A stretch of DNA of 64,000 nucleotides, from the NCBI RefSeq assembly GCF_036634195.1, contig NZ_JAZIFY010000001.1, forward strand, positions 5,094,501 through 5,158,500, in the 5' to 3' direction. The stretch is from Streptomyces sp. P9-A4. GTDB taxonomy: Bacteria > Actinomycetota > Actinomycetes > Streptomycetales > Streptomycetaceae. How positions within the stretch are numbered: position 1 is the stretch's first letter; each line of letters begins with the position of its first letter. This document shows, one piece after another, positions 42,369-53,058 of the stretch. Both the position numbers and the translations under genes were made by a program. Under the pieces are notes generated by a model. It was not told the DNA's origin and made no database searches. It saw only the letters and a program-made list of their open reading frames with translations.

Positions 42369-45300
42369 TCAGGCGTCGAAGACCTCGTTGACCAGCTGCT
42401 GCTGCTCCGCCTGGTGGCGCTTGGCCGAGCCGACCGCCGGGGAGGAGGAGTGCGGACGCGAGATCCGGCGCAGGCGCTCGCCCGCCGGGATGTCCGCGCC
42501 GACCGCCAGGTCCAGGTGGTCGATCAGGTTGAGCGCGATGAACGGCCAGGCACCCTGGTTCGCCGGCTCCTCCTGCGCCCAGATGTACTTCGCGGCGTTC
42601 GGGTACTTGGCGATCTCGGCCTGGAGCTCGGCACCCGGCAGCGGGTACAGGCGCTCCAGACGGATGATCGCGGTCTCCGTGTCACCGCGCTTCTGACGCT
42701 CGGCCTCCAGGTCGTAGTAGACCTTGCCGGCGCAGAAGACGACCTTGCGGACGTCGGCCGGGTTCGCCGTCGAGTCACCGATCACCGGGCGGAAGCCGCC
42801 GGTGGTGAACTCCTCCACCTTGGACGCCGCGGCCTTGAGACGCAGCATCGACTTCGGGGTGAAGACGATGAGCGGCTTGTGGTGCGGGTTGTGGACCTGC
42901 CAGCGCAGCAGGTGGAAGTAGTTCGACGGCAGCGTCGGCATCGCGATCGTCATGTTGTCCTGCGCGCACATCTGGAGGAAGCGCTCCGGGCGGGCGGACG
43001 AGTGGTCCGGGCCCTGGCCCTCGTAGCCGTGCGGCAGGAGCAGCGTGACGCCGGAGGTCTGGCCCCACTTCTGCTCGGCCGAGGAGATGAACTCGTCGAC
43101 GACGGTCTGCGCGCCGTTGACGAAGTCACCGAACTGGGCCTCCCAGACGACCAGGGCCTCGGGGCGGGCCAGCGAGTAGCCGTACTCGAAGCCCATCGCC
43201 GCGTACTCGCTGAGCAGCGAGTCGTAGACGTTGTAGTGGGCCTGCTCGTCGGTCAGGTAGAGCAGCGGGGTGAAGTCCTCGCCGGTCTCCTGGTCCACCA
43301 GCACCGCGTGGCGCTGGCCGAAGGTGCCGCGGCGGGTGTCCTGGCCGGAGAGCCGGACCGGGGTGCCCTCCATCAGCAGGGAGCCGATGGCGAGGGTCTC
43401 ACCGAAGCCCCAGTCGATGGTGCCGTCGTCGATGGAGGCGGCACGGCGCTGCATCTGAGGCATCAGACGCGGGTGGACCGTGATCCGCTCCGGGATGGTG
43501 ACCTGCGTCTCGGCGATCCGCTTCACGACCTCCTGGGAGACCGCGGTGGTGACGCTGACCGGGAAGGCGGCCTTGGCGTCCGGCACGGTCGTCGCCGCCG
43601 GGGCGGTGGTGGCCTCGCGGACCTCCGCGAACACCTTCTCCAGCTGGCCCTGGAAGTCCTGGAGCGACTGCTCCGCCTCTTCGAGGGTGATGTCGCCGCG
43701 ACCGATGAGCGACTCGGTGTACAGCTTGCGCACCGAACGCTTCTTGTCGATCAGGTTGTACATCTGCGGGTTGGTGAACGAGGGGTTGTCGCCCTCGTTG
43801 TGACCGCGGCGGCGGTAGCAGATGAGGTCGATCACGACGTCCTTGTTGAACGTCTGGCGGAACTCGAAGGCGAGCCGCGCGACGCGGACCACGGCCTCCG
43901 GGTCGTCGCCGTTCACGTGGAAGATCGGCGCCTCGATCATGCGGGCCACGTCGGTCGCGTACATCGAGGAACGCGAGGACTCCGGGGCGGCGGTGAAGCC
44001 GACCTGGTTGTTGATGACGATGTGGACCGTGCCGCCGGTGCGGTAACCGCGCAGCTGCGACATGTTCAGCGTCTCGGCGACGACACCCTGGCCGGCGAAG
44101 GCCGCGTCACCGTGCAGGGCGACGGGCAGGACGGTGAAGTCCGTGCCGCCCTTGTTGATGACGTCCTGCTTGGCGCGGACGATGCCTTCCAGGACCGGGT
44201 CGACCGCCTCCAGGTGGGAGGGGTTGGCGGCCAGGGAGACCTTGATCTCCTCGCCGTCGAGGCCCGTGAAGGTGCCCTCGGCGCCCAGGTGGTACTTGAC
44301 GTCGCCGGAGCCGTGCATCGACTTCGGGTCGAGGTTGCCCTCGAACTCGCGGAAGATCTGCGCGTACGACTTGCCCACGATGTTCGCCAGGACGTTCAGC
44401 CGGCCGCGGTGGGCCATGCCGATGACGACCTCGTCGAGGCGCGACTCGGCGGCCGAGTCGATGACCGCGTCGAGCAGCGGGATGACGGACTCGCCGCCCT
44501 CCAGGGAGAAGCGCTTCTGGCCGACGTACTTCGTCTGCAGGAAGGTCTCGAAGGCCTCCGCCGCGTTCAGCCTGCGCAGGATCCGCAGCTGCTCCTCGCG
44601 CTCCACGCGGGAGTGCGGGCGCTCGACGCGGTCCTGGATCCACTTGCGCTGCTTCGGGTCCTGGATGTGCATGAACTCGACGCCGGTGGTGCGGCAGTAC
44701 GAGTCGCGCAGCACGCCGAGGATGTCGCGGAGCTTCATCATCGACTTGCCGGCGAAGCCGCCGACCGCGAACTCACGCTCCAGGTCCCACAGGGTGAGGC
44801 CGTGCTCGGTGATGTCCAGGTCGGGGTGCTTGCGCTGCTTGTACTCCAGCGGGTCGGTGTCGGCCATGACGTGGCCGCGGACCCGGTAGGAGTGGATCAG
44901 CTCGAACACGCGCGCGGCCTTGGTGACGTCGTCGTCGTGCGAGGCGTCGATGTCCTTGAACCAGCGGACCGGCTCGTAGGGGATGCGCAGGGCCTTGAAG
45001 ATGTCGTCGTAGAAGCCCTGCTCGCCGAGCAGGAAGTTGGCGACGACGCGCAGGAACTCGCCGGAGGCGGCGCCCTGGATGACCCGGTGGTCGTACGTCG
45101 AGGTCAGCGTCATGACCTTCGAGATGCCCAGCTTGTTCAGGGTGTCCTGGGAGGTGCCCTGGAACTCGGCCGGGTAGTCCATCGAGCCGACGCCCATGAT
45201 GACCGACTGCCCGGGCATCAGCCGCGGCACGGAGTGCACGGTGCCGAGGCCGCCGGGGTTGGTCAGGGAGACGGTGACGCCGGAGAAGTCGTCCATCGTC

Positions 45301-46181
45301 AGCTTGCCCACGCGGGCCCGCTTCACGATGTCCTCGTACGCCTGCCAGAACTCGAAGAAGTTGAGCGTCTCGGCCTTCTTGATGCCCGCGACGACGAGCT
45401 GGCGGTCGCCGTTGGGCTTCACCAGGTCGATCGCGAGACCGAAGTTCACGTGCTCCGGCTTGACCAGGGTCGGCTTGCCGTCCTTCTCCGCGAAGGAGTA
45501 GTTCATCGACGGCATGGCCTTGATCGCCTGCACCATCGCGTAGCCGATGAGGTGCGTGAAGGAGATCTTCCCGCCCCGGGCGCGCTTCAGGTGGTTGTTG
45601 ATCACGATCCGGTTGTCGAAGAGCAGCTTCACCGGCACGGCGCGGACGGACGTGGCCGTCGGCACCTCCAGGGAGGCGTTCATGTTCTTCGCGACCGCGG
45701 CGGCGGGGCCGCGCAGCGTGATCAGCTCGGGGCCGGCGGGGGCCTCGGCCGCCGGGGCGGCGGCGGGCTTGGCCGGAGCCGCCTTCACGGCGGCCGGAGC
45801 GGCGGCGGCGGGCTTCGCGGCGACCGGAGCCGCGGGAGCCGCTGCGGGCTTCACGGGAGCCGGGGCGGCGACCGGGGCGGGCGCCGGGGCCGGAACGGCC
45901 GCGGGAGCGGCAGGCGCGGCCTGTGCGGGGCCCGTCTGCGGCGCGGCGGACGCGCTCTGAGTGGTGGTGGCGGCCGGGGCGGCCGGGGTCTCCGACACTC
46001 CCGGCTTGTAGTCGGCGAAGAAGTCCCACCAGGCACGATCGACCGAATTCGGGTCCTGGAGGTACTGCTGGTAGATCTCGTCGACGAGCCACTCATTGGC
46101 ACCGAAGGCGGTCGCAGGGTTCTGGCCCTGCCCGTCTTGGTCGGTCGGGGAGCTCGGGGTACTGGGGGACTGAGACGACAC
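42369..46181 (-). CDS. kgd: 2-oxoglutarate decarboxylase/dehydrogenase E1 with succinyltransferase domain
   Basis: About 1270 residues. The N-terminus has [13 protein letters not shown], then an Ala/Pro linker (about 60-150), an E2-like acyltransferase domain with D-H-R-V-I-Q-G-A, and the E1 part with [10 protein letters not shown] and N-N-Q-V-G-F-T for thiamine diphosphate binding. This actinobacterial fusion carries out oxoglutarate decarboxylation and succinyl transfer in the citric acid cycle. GTG 46181 is preferred because GAGGGCGG precedes it and family members begin near S-S-Q-S-P; a GTG at 46208 is possible. The gene lies downstream of the two-component pair. Confidence 0.95.
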   Translation of the reverse strand: MSSQSPSTPSSPTDQDGQGQNPATAFGANEWLVDEIYQQYLQDPNSVDRAWWDFFADYKPGVSETPAAPAATTTQSASAAPQTGPAQAAPAAPAAVPAPAPAPVAAPAPVKPAAAPAAPVAAKPAAAAPAAVKAAPAKPAAAPAAEAPAGPELITLRGPAAAVAKNMNASLEVPTATSVRAVPVKLLFDNRIVINNHLKRARGGKISFTHLIGYAMVQAIKAMPSMNYSFAEKDGKPTLVKPEHVNFGLAIDLVKPNGDRQLVVAGIKKAETLNFFEFWQAYEDIVKRARVGKLTMDDFSGVTVSLTNPGGLGTVHSVPRLMPGQSVIMGVGSMDYPAEFQGTSQDTLNKLGISKVMTLTSTYDHRVIQGAASGEFLRVVANFLLGEQGFYDDIFKALRIPYEPVRWFKDIDASHDDDVTKAARVFELIHSYRVRGHVMADTDPLEYKQRKHPDLDITEHGLTLWDLEREFAVGGFAGKSMMKLRDILGVLRDSYCRTTGVEFMHIQDPKQRKWIQDRVERPHSRVEREEQLRILRRLNAAEAFETFLQTKYVGQKRFSLEGGESVIPLLDAVIDSAAESRLDEVVIGMAHRGRLNVLANIVGKSYAQIFREFEGNLDPKSMHGSGDVKYHLGAEGTFTGLDGEEIKVSLAANPSHLEAVDPVLEGIVRAKQDVINKGGTDFTVLPVALHGDAAFAGQGVVAETLNMSQLRGYRTGGTVHIVINNQVGFTAAPESSRSSMYATDVARMIEAPIFHVNGDDPEAVVRVARLAFEFRQTFNKDVVIDLICYRRRGHNEGDNPSFTNPQMYNLIDKKRSVRKLYTESLIGRGDITLEEAEQSLQDFQGQLEKVFAEVREATTAPAATTVPDAKAAFPVSVTTAVSQEVVKRIAETQVTIPERITVHPRLMPQMQRRAASIDDGTIDWGFGETLAIGSLLMEGTPVRLSGQDTRRGTFGQRHAVLVDQETGEDFTPLLYLTDEQAHYNVYDSLLSEYAAMGFEYGYSLARPEALVVWEAQFGDFVNGAQTVVDEFISSAEQKWGQTSGVTLLLPHGYEGQGPDHSSARPERFLQMCAQDNMTIAMPTLPSNYFHLLRWQVHNPHHKPLIVFTPKSMLRLKAAASKVEEFTTGGFRPVIGDSTANPADVRKVVFCAGKVYYDLEAERQKRGDTETAIIRLERLYPLPGAELQAEIAKYPNAAKYIWAQEEPANQGAWPFIALNLIDHLDLAVGADIPAGERLRRISRPHSSSPAVGSAKRHQAEQQQLVNEVFDA

Positions 46182-46450
46182 GGCGGCAACCGCCCTCTTC
46201 CGCTTCACAAGGTGATGGACAGCGGAAATAAAGGCTACGCCTGTCCGGCCGGGAGGTGCAGGCCGGGCGCTCCAACGTCGCGCAAGTCACACTTGACGCG
46301 GTGTTTCGGAGCCGTGAATGGCGGGAAACAAGCGTGGTTCGACAGGTGTGAGGGTACGGAAAACAGCGAGCACGGCCCCCTTCGACCGCACCCCTGAACA
46401 GGTCCCGCATATCTACACGCAGAACGAGCGCTTCCGGTTCGAACCCTACG

Positions 46451-47575
46451 TCAATCTCTCGGCGGAAAGCTGCCCGGAAGAGTGACTCTGATCCGGCAGC
46501 CACGTGACGATTCGGCCACTCCGATCCCGCCGCCGTGCAGATCCACCGCCCAGCGCGCGATCGCCAGCCCCAGACCCGTGCCGCCGTCGCTCCCCGGCCC
46601 GTGCCGGCGCGGCGCGGAACCCCGGTCGAACCGCTCGAAGACCTTGTGCCGCTCCGACTCCGGAATGCCGGGACCCTCGTCCTCGACCTCCAGCTCCAGC
46701 GAGTCCGGACAGGGGCCGCGCCGGGCCCTGACCGTGACCCGGCCGTGCGGCGGCGAGTGCTTCACCGCGTTGTCGATCAGGTTCGCCATCACCTGGTGCA
46801 GCCGCTCCACGTCCGCGTGCGCCACCAGCTCGGGCGGCGACACGTCCAGATGCAGATGGACGTCCGTGCGGTTGTGCAGGCCCGAGGTGGAGGAGAGGCC
46901 GCGCTGCGACGCGGCGAGGTTCGCCTCCCGCAGCACCCCCGAGAGGTACGGCCAGACCTCGAAACGGCGCACCTTCAGCGCCACGACACCGTTGTCAAGA
47001 CGGGACAGGTCGAGCAGCGTCTCCACCAGCCGCCCCAGCCGCTCGGTCTGCTTCAGCGCCGACCGCATCGTCTCCGGGTCCGCCTCGGACACCCCGTCCA
47101 CGACGTTCTCCAGTACGGCCCTGAGCGCGGCGATCGGGGTCCGCAGCTCGTGCGACACATTGGCCACCAGCTCCTTGCGGTGCCGGTCCACGGCCTCCAG
47201 GTCGTCCGCCATGCGGTTGATCGTCGACGCGAGGTCGCCCAGCTCGTCCCGCCGGTCCGCACCCCGCACCCGGCGGGAGAAGTCGCCGCGCGAGATCGTC
47301 CCGGCCACGGTGGTCATCTCGTCGAGCGGCGCCGTCAGGGACTGCGCCACGAACTGGGTGATCAGCAGGGTCGCGATCATCGCGAAGATCGTGATGTACC
47401 GGAACTCGGTGGACGTCCGGATCGCCACCAGGGCCAGACCGGAGGTCAGCAGGACCGCCCCGACGACCAGCGCGCCGAGCTTGGTCTTGACCGAGATCAC
47501 GATCCGGCGCGGCCGGCGCGCACCGCCGTCCGGGCCCCGCTGCTCCCGCGGCCCGCCGGGCCCCCGCAGGTTCAC
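46451..47575 (-). CDS. sensor histidine kinase
   Basis: A 374-residue kinase. Two membrane helices (about 40-60 and 66-85) have almost no extracellular loop. A HAMP domain, the H-box V-S-H-E-L-R-T-P, N-box N-L-I-D-N-A-V-K-H-S, E-D-E-G-P-G-I and G-G-T-G-L-G-L-A follow. The tiny loop suggests that it senses a membrane or intracellular signal. The GTG start overlaps the response-regulator stop by 4 bp. In this order (regulator, kinase, then kgd) the pair is conserved in streptomycetes, but the regulon is not known to me. Confidence 0.92.
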   Translation of the reverse strand: MNLRGPGGPREQRGPDGGARRPRRIVISVKTKLGALVVGAVLLTSGLALVAIRTSTEFRYITIFAMIATLLITQFVAQSLTAPLDEMTTVAGTISRGDFSRRVRGADRRDELGDLASTINRMADDLEAVDRHRKELVANVSHELRTPIAALRAVLENVVDGVSEADPETMRSALKQTERLGRLVETLLDLSRLDNGVVALKVRRFEVWPYLSGVLREANLAASQRGLSSTSGLHNRTDVHLHLDVSPPELVAHADVERLHQVMANLIDNAVKHSPPHGRVTVRARRGPCPDSLELEVEDEGPGIPESERHKVFERFDRGSAPRRHGPGSDGGTGLGLAIARWAVDLHGGGIGVAESSRGCRIRVTLPGSFPPRD

Positions 47576-48309
47576 GGCGCCGGGGTCTCCAGCGCGTAGC
47601 CGACGCCGTGGACCGTACGGATCCGCTCGGCCCCGATCTTCCGGCGCAGCGCCTTGATGTGGCTGTCCACGGTCCGGGTCCCGGAGGCGTCCGCCCAGTC
47701 CCACACCTCGGCGAGCAGCTGCTCGCGGGAGAGGACCGCGCGGGGGGTGCTCGCCAGGCAGACCAGCAGGTCGAACTCGGTCGGCGTCAGGTGCACGTCC
47801 TCGGCCCGCACCCGGACCCGGCGCTGCGCGTGGTCGATCTCCAGCTCGCCCAGCCGCAGGATGCCGCTGCGCGGGGTCACCGCGGCCAGCGCGGCCCGCT
47901 CCACCCGGCGCAGCAGGACGTGCACCCGGGCGGCCAGCTCGCGCATCGAGAACGGCTTGGTCATGTAGTCGTCCGCGCCGACCCCGAGACCGACCAGCAT
48001 GTCGGTCTCGTCGTCGCGGGCGGTCAGCATGAGGACCGGGACGGGCCGCTGCGCCTGGACCCGCCGGCACACCTCCAGACCGTCGAAACCGGGCAGCATC
48101 ACGTCCAGGACCATCAGGTCCGGCTGCCAGGCCTCGGCCGCGTCCACGGCCGCCGGGCCGTCCGTCGCGATCTGCACGAGGAAGCCCTCGGCGCGCAGTC
48201 TCGCGGAGATCGCCTCCACGATCGTCACGTCGTCCTCGACCACCAGGACGCGCCGCTGGGCCCCCGGAGTGGCCGCCGCACCGTGGTGAGTGGTGTGTGT
48301 CTGCTCCAT
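47572..48309 (-). CDS. OmpR-family response regulator
   Basis: A 245-residue regulator. The receiver domain (about 20-135) has the phospho-acceptor in L-M-V-L-D-V-M-L-P-G and the switch lysine in Y-M-T-K-P-F-S. The winged-helix domain (about 155-240) ends with V-H-G-V-G-Y-A-L. It is the cognate partner of the kinase at 46451, with which it is coupled. The ATG gives a 20-residue polar N-terminal extension. Confidence 0.94.
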   Translation of the reverse strand: MEQTHTTHHGAAATPGAQRRVLVVEDDVTIVEAISARLRAEGFLVQIATDGPAAVDAAEAWQPDLMVLDVMLPGFDGLEVCRRVQAQRPVPVLMLTARDDETDMLVGLGVGADDYMTKPFSMRELAARVHVLLRRVERAALAAVTPRSGILRLGELEIDHAQRRVRVRAEDVHLTPTEFDLLVCLASTPRAVLSREQLLAEVWDWADASGTRTVDSHIKALRRKIGAERIRTVHGVGYALETPAP

Positions 48310-48380
48310 TGCCCCGCCTCGCGTCGCCGATGTCGGCTCAGCAGCCTAGAGGTACCGGTGGCGTCCCGGCTATCCAGGAG

Positions 48381-49052
48381 TTATCCGGGACGGACCGCGA
48401 GATGGACCACGTCGGGGACGCCCCGGGCAACGGGGATCTCTTCCGTCCGTACCCCGCTGAATCCGGCATTCCGCAAGGACCCTTCGAAATCGCCGGAGGG
48501 TCGTGCCGACCACACGGCGAGCACGCCCCCCGGCTTCAGCCGGGCCGCGCAGGCCGCCAACCCCTCGGCCGTGTACAGGGATTCGTTGTCCTCGGTGACC
48601 GTCCAGTCGGGCCCGTTGTCGATGTCCAGGCAGAGGGCGTCGTAGCGGTCGGAGGAGGTCCGGAGGTGGGCCACCAGGTCCGTGTGCAGGATCACGGTCC
48701 GGGAATCGGCGAGAGCGGCCCCGGAGATCGCGGCGAGCGGCCCCCGCCGGTGCCAGTCGATGATCGCCTCCTCCCGCTCGACGACCGCGATCCGGCCCCA
48801 GCGGGGGTCGGCGGCGGCATGGGCGAGCGAGAACCCGACGCCGAGCCCGCCGACCAGGACCGAGGCGCCGGCGCGCTCCCCTTCCGGCAGCGCGGCCTGC
48901 GCCGCGTCGATCAGCAGCCGCTCCGAACGCCCGTCGGAGGTGTCAATCAGGAAGGTCCCGTTGGCGATGATCTCGAAGTGCTCGTCGCGCCGGCGCAGCA
49001 CGACCTCTCCGTACGGTCCTTCACGGCGGTCGAGGGTCACGGGTCCTGACAT
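48381..49052 (-). CDS. spermidine synthase-like class I methyltransferase-fold protein
   Basis: A 223-residue protein of the spermine/spermidine synthase fold. The SAM-type loop is V-L-V-G-G-L-G-V-G-F-S-L (about residues 65-76), then V-V-E-R-E and L-D-I-D-N-G-P-D-W. It lacks the full N-terminal strand domain of true spermidine synthases, so polyamine synthesis is uncertain. It is alone, 71 bp downstream of the response-regulator start and in the same direction. Confidence 0.85.
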   Translation of the reverse strand: MSGPVTLDRREGPYGEVVLRRRDEHFEIIANGTFLIDTSDGRSERLLIDAAQAALPEGERAGASVLVGGLGVGFSLAHAAADPRWGRIAVVEREEAIIDWHRRGPLAAISGAALADSRTVILHTDLVAHLRTSSDRYDALCLDIDNGPDWTVTEDNESLYTAEGLAACAARLKPGGVLAVWSARPSGDFEGSLRNAGFSGVRTEEIPVARGVPDVVHLAVRPG

Positions 49053-49245
49053 CGGCGGTCGCTCCGCTCTCGTCTCGGCAGTCGGTCCCGGCCCATCCTT
49101 ACGGGGTGGGGACGAGCGGGACAAACCCTTTGCGGGGGAGGCGAGACGGGGTCCGGACACCCGTTCGGGTCCGCGGGGTCACGGGGTACGGGCCACGGAC
49201 CGCGGGTCATGGCCTACGGGCTACGGATCGCCGGCGGCCACGGGG

Positions 49246-49917
49246 CTACGCCTCCGTCGTCGTCCGCCGCGCGCCCCGCCACGCGTACAGGCCCGTTCCG
49301 GCCACGAACGCCCCGGCCGCCACCGTCCAGGCCCCGGCCTGCGGGCCCGGCTGCATCACCCAGGCCCACCACTGCGCCGCACCGCCCGGCCGGGCCGGGG
49401 CCGCCAGATAGACCGCGCCCACGAAGAAGGCGGGAGGCAGCCAGCTCAGCCGGGCGCCGACCACGGCGGCGGAGGCCGCCGCCATCCCCACGAGCCCCAG
49501 CGTGTCCCGTACGGCGGCGGGCGCGCCGAACGCCTCCGGGTGGCCCGGCAGCGCCAGGGCGAACAGCGCGGCGGCGAGGGCCGTCGGGACGAGGACGTGG
49601 GCCAGCCGGCGCGGCCACCACGCGCGTACCGCCGTGCGGTCCAGCTCGTCGCTGGGCGCGTAGAGGCTGGTGCCGACCGCCGCCGCCGCGACCAGCGGGC
49701 CGAAGACCACGACCGGCAGCCGGGCCGTGTGGTCGAGACCGGGGAGCGATTCAAGCCACCTGGCCACCCAGGCGGCGGCCACGGCGACACCGACGAGAGC
49801 GGCGAGCGCACCGGGCAGGGCCCGGGAGCGGAGGTAGAGCGCCGGCGGGCCGAGCCTCGGCGGATACGCCTTCTCGGGCCGGGGGAGCCCCGCGGGGCCG
49901 GTTCGGGGGTGGCTCAC
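49246..49917 (-). CDS. multi-pass membrane protein of the ABC operon
   Basis: A 223-residue protein with five or six hydrophobic segments (for example A-L-V-G-V-A-V-A-A-A-W and A-L-A-A-A-L-F-A-L-A-L) and short polar loops. It shows no motif beyond that. Its GTG start overlaps the stop of the preceding membrane protein by 4 bp. It is probably part of the same transporter, as a second membrane subunit. Confidence 0.75.
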   Translation of the reverse strand: MSHPRTGPAGLPRPEKAYPPRLGPPALYLRSRALPGALAALVGVAVAAAWVARWLESLPGLDHTARLPVVVFGPLVAAAAVGTSLYAPSDELDRTAVRAWWPRRLAHVLVPTALAAALFALALPGHPEAFGAPAAVRDTLGLVGMAAASAAVVGARLSWLPPAFFVGAVYLAAPARPGGAAQWWAWVMQPGPQAGAWTVAAGAFVAGTGLYAWRGARRTTTEA

Positions 49918-51239
49918 GGGATCGGCACCTCGTCCGGGTGGCAGGTGTTCGCCGCGAGGTAGCGGGCCAGGTAGTCGCGCTGGGCGGCGGGGGACTTGGC
50001 GCGGAGCCGCTCCATGTACGGCCGGGCGGCGGTGGTGTCGGGGCCGTAGTCGTCCGGTGTCGGGGCCAGCCACTCGGTGACGGCGAGGTGCACCTCGCTC
50101 GCCCGTTCCGCGTCCGCCCCCGTGAAGTCGCCCGGCGCGCACGTGTCCGAGAACAGCCAGGTCACGGCCGAGTTCAGAAACAGATCGGGGTGCGGAAGCC
50201 GGCCGCGCACCGCGTCCTGCGCCGCGTTGGGCAGCTCCATGTCGCCGGGGCGGCCGGGCCCGAATGGGCCGCCGATCCAGCGGACCGGGGCGCCGGGCAG
50301 ACCCTTGAGCCGGGCGTTCAGCGGGGCGAGCGCCGCCGACACCTCGGGCAGCAGCCCCTCGTCCACGGCCGTCAGACACACCTGCGGGGTGCCGTCGTCG
50401 CAGACCTGCCGGGCCAGGGCAGGGTCGTGGCGCCAGGGGCCCTCGTCCTGCGGCAGCCGCAGGATCAGAGCGGCGGCGGCGACCGCCACGGCCGGCGGGA
50501 CCAGGGCGAGCGCCCGGCCCCGGCCCCGGCGCAGCCCGTACGCGAGGAGCGCGGTGAGCGCGAGCCCCGCCGTCCACGCCGCCGACACCGGGCCGAACCA
50601 CCACACCGGACGGTCCCAGAAGAACTGGTGCTCGGCCCCCGGCGAGAGCCAGCGCGCGGGGCCCACGGCGTACGCGCCGACGGCGAGCCCGACGTACCCG
50701 ACGATCCCGAGGAGCGGGGCCGTGAGCCGCCAGGGGGCCACCCGCCCCACGACATGGCCGAGCGCGCCGAGGGCGGCGACGGCGACCGCGTCGGCGGCGA
50801 GCAGCTCGACGTACGGGCGGCCCCCGGAGACGTACGGCCAGGTGGCGAGGAGACAGACGGCGTCGGCGAGGAGCACGGCGGCGGCCGGCCAGAGCGACGC
50901 CGGGGCGACCGCGACCAGCAGCCGGCGCAGCGGCGGGCGGGGGACGGACTCCCACAGCTCCGCCGTCCCGCGCCGCCGCTCCCGGCCGCCCTGCCAGCAG
51001 CCCGCCGCGAGGGCGAGCGGCCCGGCGAGCAGCCCGGCGGTGACGTGCAGCATGTTCGTGGCGTCGGCCCAGCGGCCCTGCCAGCCGGGCGCCTTGCCGT
51101 ACATCGTCACCAGCACGGTGAGGACGACGGCGGCCCCGGTCCAGGGACCGAGCCCGCGCCGCAGTTCGGCCCGGAGCGGGGAGACCGCCCGTACGCGCGC
51201 GCGTGGCTCCGTACGGGAGGGGGTGAGGGCGGCGGTCAT
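49914..51239 (-). CDS. ABC-2-type membrane protein with large extracytoplasmic domain
   Basis: A 441-residue protein. Residues 1-260 hold about six hydrophobic helices (L-T-V-L-V-T-M-Y-G near residue 40, then W-P-A-A-A-V-L-L-A-D-A-V). Residues 265-441 are soluble, with four Cys that could form disulfides (C-D-D-G, V-C-L-T, D-T-C-A, N-T-C-H). It follows the ABC ATPase with a 4-bp overlap, which suggests an ABC-2-type exporter or resistance pump. Confidence 0.75.
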   Translation of the reverse strand: MTAALTPSRTEPRARVRAVSPLRAELRRGLGPWTGAAVVLTVLVTMYGKAPGWQGRWADATNMLHVTAGLLAGPLALAAGCWQGGRERRRGTAELWESVPRPPLRRLLVAVAPASLWPAAAVLLADAVCLLATWPYVSGGRPYVELLAADAVAVAALGALGHVVGRVAPWRLTAPLLGIVGYVGLAVGAYAVGPARWLSPGAEHQFFWDRPVWWFGPVSAAWTAGLALTALLAYGLRRGRGRALALVPPAVAVAAAALILRLPQDEGPWRHDPALARQVCDDGTPQVCLTAVDEGLLPEVSAALAPLNARLKGLPGAPVRWIGGPFGPGRPGDMELPNAAQDAVRGRLPHPDLFLNSAVTWLFSDTCAPGDFTGADAERASEVHLAVTEWLAPTPDDYGPDTTAARPYMERLRAKSPAAQRDYLARYLAANTCHPDEVPIP

Positions 51240-52033
51240 CGCAGTGCCTCCCGCTCCGGGCCCGTAGGGCTGCGGTGGGCGCGCAGCGCGGCGGTGTAGC
51301 CGCGCTCCACGGCGTGCGTGGTGGAGTCGTCCGCCCCGGCCGGCTCGCCGCCGAGCGCCGTGAGCTCGGCCGTCGTGCCCTGGAAGGCGAGCCGGCCCGC
51401 CTCGATCAGGGCGACCCCGGTGCAGGCCGCGGCCACGTCCTCGACCAGGTGTGTCGAGACCACCACCGTCGCCGTGCCGCCCAGCTCCCGCAGCAGCGCC
51501 CGGAAGTCGACCCGCTGTTCCGGGTCGAGACCGGCCGTCGGCTCGTCGAGCAGCAGCAGCTCCGGTTCGTTCACGATGGCCTGGGCGATGCCGGCCCGCC
51601 GGACCATGCCGCCGGACAGCGTCTTCATCCGCGCGTCGATCCGGTCCCCGAGCCCGACCCGCTCCACCGCGCGTTCCACCGCCGCCGGGACCCGGTCCGC
51701 GGGCACCTCTTTCAGCCAGGCGACGTAGGCGACGAACTCCCGCACCGTGAAGGCCGGGTAGTACCCGAACTCCTGCGGCAGATACCCGAGACGGCGCCGT
51801 ATGCCGGTCCGTTCGCGGTGGCTCGTGGCGTCCCCGCCGAGCAGTTCGACCCCGCCTGAGGCGGGTGCGGCGACGGTCGCGAGGACCCGGATGAGGGAGG
51901 TCTTCCCGGCCCCGTTCGGGCCGAGCAGGCCGTGCACGCCGGGGCCGAGGGACAGATCGAGCCGGTCGAGCGCGACGGTACGGCGGTGGCGGACGGTCAG
52001 TCCGCGCACCGCGACGGTGGGCAGGATGTTCAC
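51236..52033 (-). CDS. ABC transporter ATP-binding protein
   Basis: A 265-residue ABC ATPase. Walker A is G-P-N-G-A-G-K-T-S, signature L-S-G-G-M, Walker B L-L-L-L-D-E-P-T-A-G-L-D, switch histidine in V-S-T-H. The M-V-R-R-A-G-I-A-Q-A stretch is typical of exporter-type ATPases. GTG start, coupled to the zinc-finger membrane gene before it and to the permease after it. Confidence 0.92.
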   Translation of the reverse strand: MNILPTVAVRGLTVRHRRTVALDRLDLSLGPGVHGLLGPNGAGKTSLIRVLATVAAPASGGVELLGGDATSHRERTGIRRRLGYLPQEFGYYPAFTVREFVAYVAWLKEVPADRVPAAVERAVERVGLGDRIDARMKTLSGGMVRRAGIAQAIVNEPELLLLDEPTAGLDPEQRVDFRALLRELGGTATVVVSTHLVEDVAAACTGVALIEAGRLAFQGTTAELTALGGEPAGADDSTTHAVERGYTAALRAHRSPTGPEREALR

Positions 52034-53058
52034 CGGGGCTCCAGGTGGTCGAAGGAACGGCGCCGCAGCGCGAGCAGGGCGGCGCAGACGAGTGCGGCGG
52101 CGGCCCAGGCGCCCTGCGCGGCGGGGCCGGAGAAGTAGGGGGCGAGCGCGGCGGCTCCCGCGCCCGGGGTGTCCGGCGGGCCGAGGAGCGGGCCCGTGAC
52201 GGCGAGCAGCCAGCCGCCGCCGAGCGTCGCGGCGGCGGCCCGGCAGCCGACGAACGAGCCGAGGGCGAGCGTGGCCAGGGTCAGCGCGAGCCCCGGCAGC
52301 AGCCAGGCGGCGGCCCCGGGGACCCCGGCAGCCGACGGCAGCAGCGCCCCGCCGGCGGTCAGCAGCGGTACGCACACGGCGAGGACGGCGGCCGCACGGG
52401 TGAGCAGCAGCCGCAGCCCGCCGGAGGGGGTGGCGGCGGTGATCTCGTACAGGGGGTCGGCGTGCCGCCCGTACGAGACGGCGACACCGGCGAGCGGCAG
52501 GACGGGGGAGACGGCGAGCAGCAGGCCCCGCGCGCCCTGGACCCCGGCGCCGTGGGCGAGCCCGAAGGCGCCGCCGACGACGAGGAGCACGGCCACCACC
52601 CAGGACCCGCGGAGCGCGGGCCCGACGGCGTACCAGAGCCGGGCCCGGCGTCCGAGGGGGCTGTGGGTGGCGATCGCGGCGGTCGCAGGGGCGGGCCGGT
52701 GGCCGAGGGAGGCCAGGAGCTCGTCGCGTACGGCCGCGAGGGCGGGGCCCGCCGCGCCGGCCCGGACGGTCTCCGAGACGCGGCCCGCACAGGACGTGCA
52801 GGACTCGACGTGCTTCTCCAGGGACCAGGCGTCGGTCTCGGCGGCCGAGCCCTCGGCGTACCGGAGGGCGAGGGCGTCGCTGACGTGCCAGGCCGACGGC
52901 GGGTGGCCGGACGGCCTGGCGGGCGGGGAGGACGATCCGGAGAGGCGCGATCCGGAGAGGGATGATCCTGAGAAGCGCGATCCGGCGAACCGGGATCCCG
53001 AGAGACGCGATCCGGCGAACCGGGGGAACCGTCGGCGGGGTGGCCGTGGTGTCGTCAT
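52030..53058 (-). CDS. zf-HC2 anti-sigma-like protein fused to a multi-pass membrane domain
   Basis: A 342-residue protein. Residues 10-45 are Ser/Gly/Arg repeats (R-L-S-G-S and R-F-A-G-S). Residues 58-105 hold a zinc-binding anti-sigma motif (H-V-E-S-C-T-S-C), the ZAS/zf-HC2 site. From about 155 on there are six or more hydrophobic segments. A typical anti-sigma factor has a single membrane helix, so this one may double as a transporter subunit. It overlaps the sigma gene before it and the ATPase gene after it by 4 bp each. Confidence 0.8.
   Translation of the reverse strand: MTTPRPPRRRFPRFAGSRLSGSRFAGSRFSGSSLSGSRLSGSSSPPARPSGHPPSAWHVSDALALRYAEGSAAETDAWSLEKHVESCTSCAGRVSETVRAGAAGPALAAVRDELLASLGHRPAPATAAIATHSPLGRRARLWYAVGPALRGSWVVAVLLVVGGAFGLAHGAGVQGARGLLLAVSPVLPLAGVAVSYGRHADPLYEITAATPSGGLRLLLTRAAAVLAVCVPLLTAGGALLPSAAGVPGAAAWLLPGLALTLATLALGSFVGCRAAAATLGGGWLLAVTGPLLGPPDTPGAGAAALAPYFSGPAAQGAWAAAALVCAALLALRRRSFDHLEPR
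52936..53025 (-). repeat. six 15-bp tandem repeats in the zf-HC2 gene
   Basis: Six imperfect units of GATCCGGMGARMCGC type (plus-strand reading) encode R-L/F-S/A-G-S repeats in the N-terminal tail. Being a multiple of three, the array can change length in frame. Confidence 0.85.

Noticed and set aside
42414..46397. Plus-strand open frame of over 1300 codons opposite kgd
   Set aside because: It is a shadow of kgd, which has complete catalytic motifs on the minus strand.
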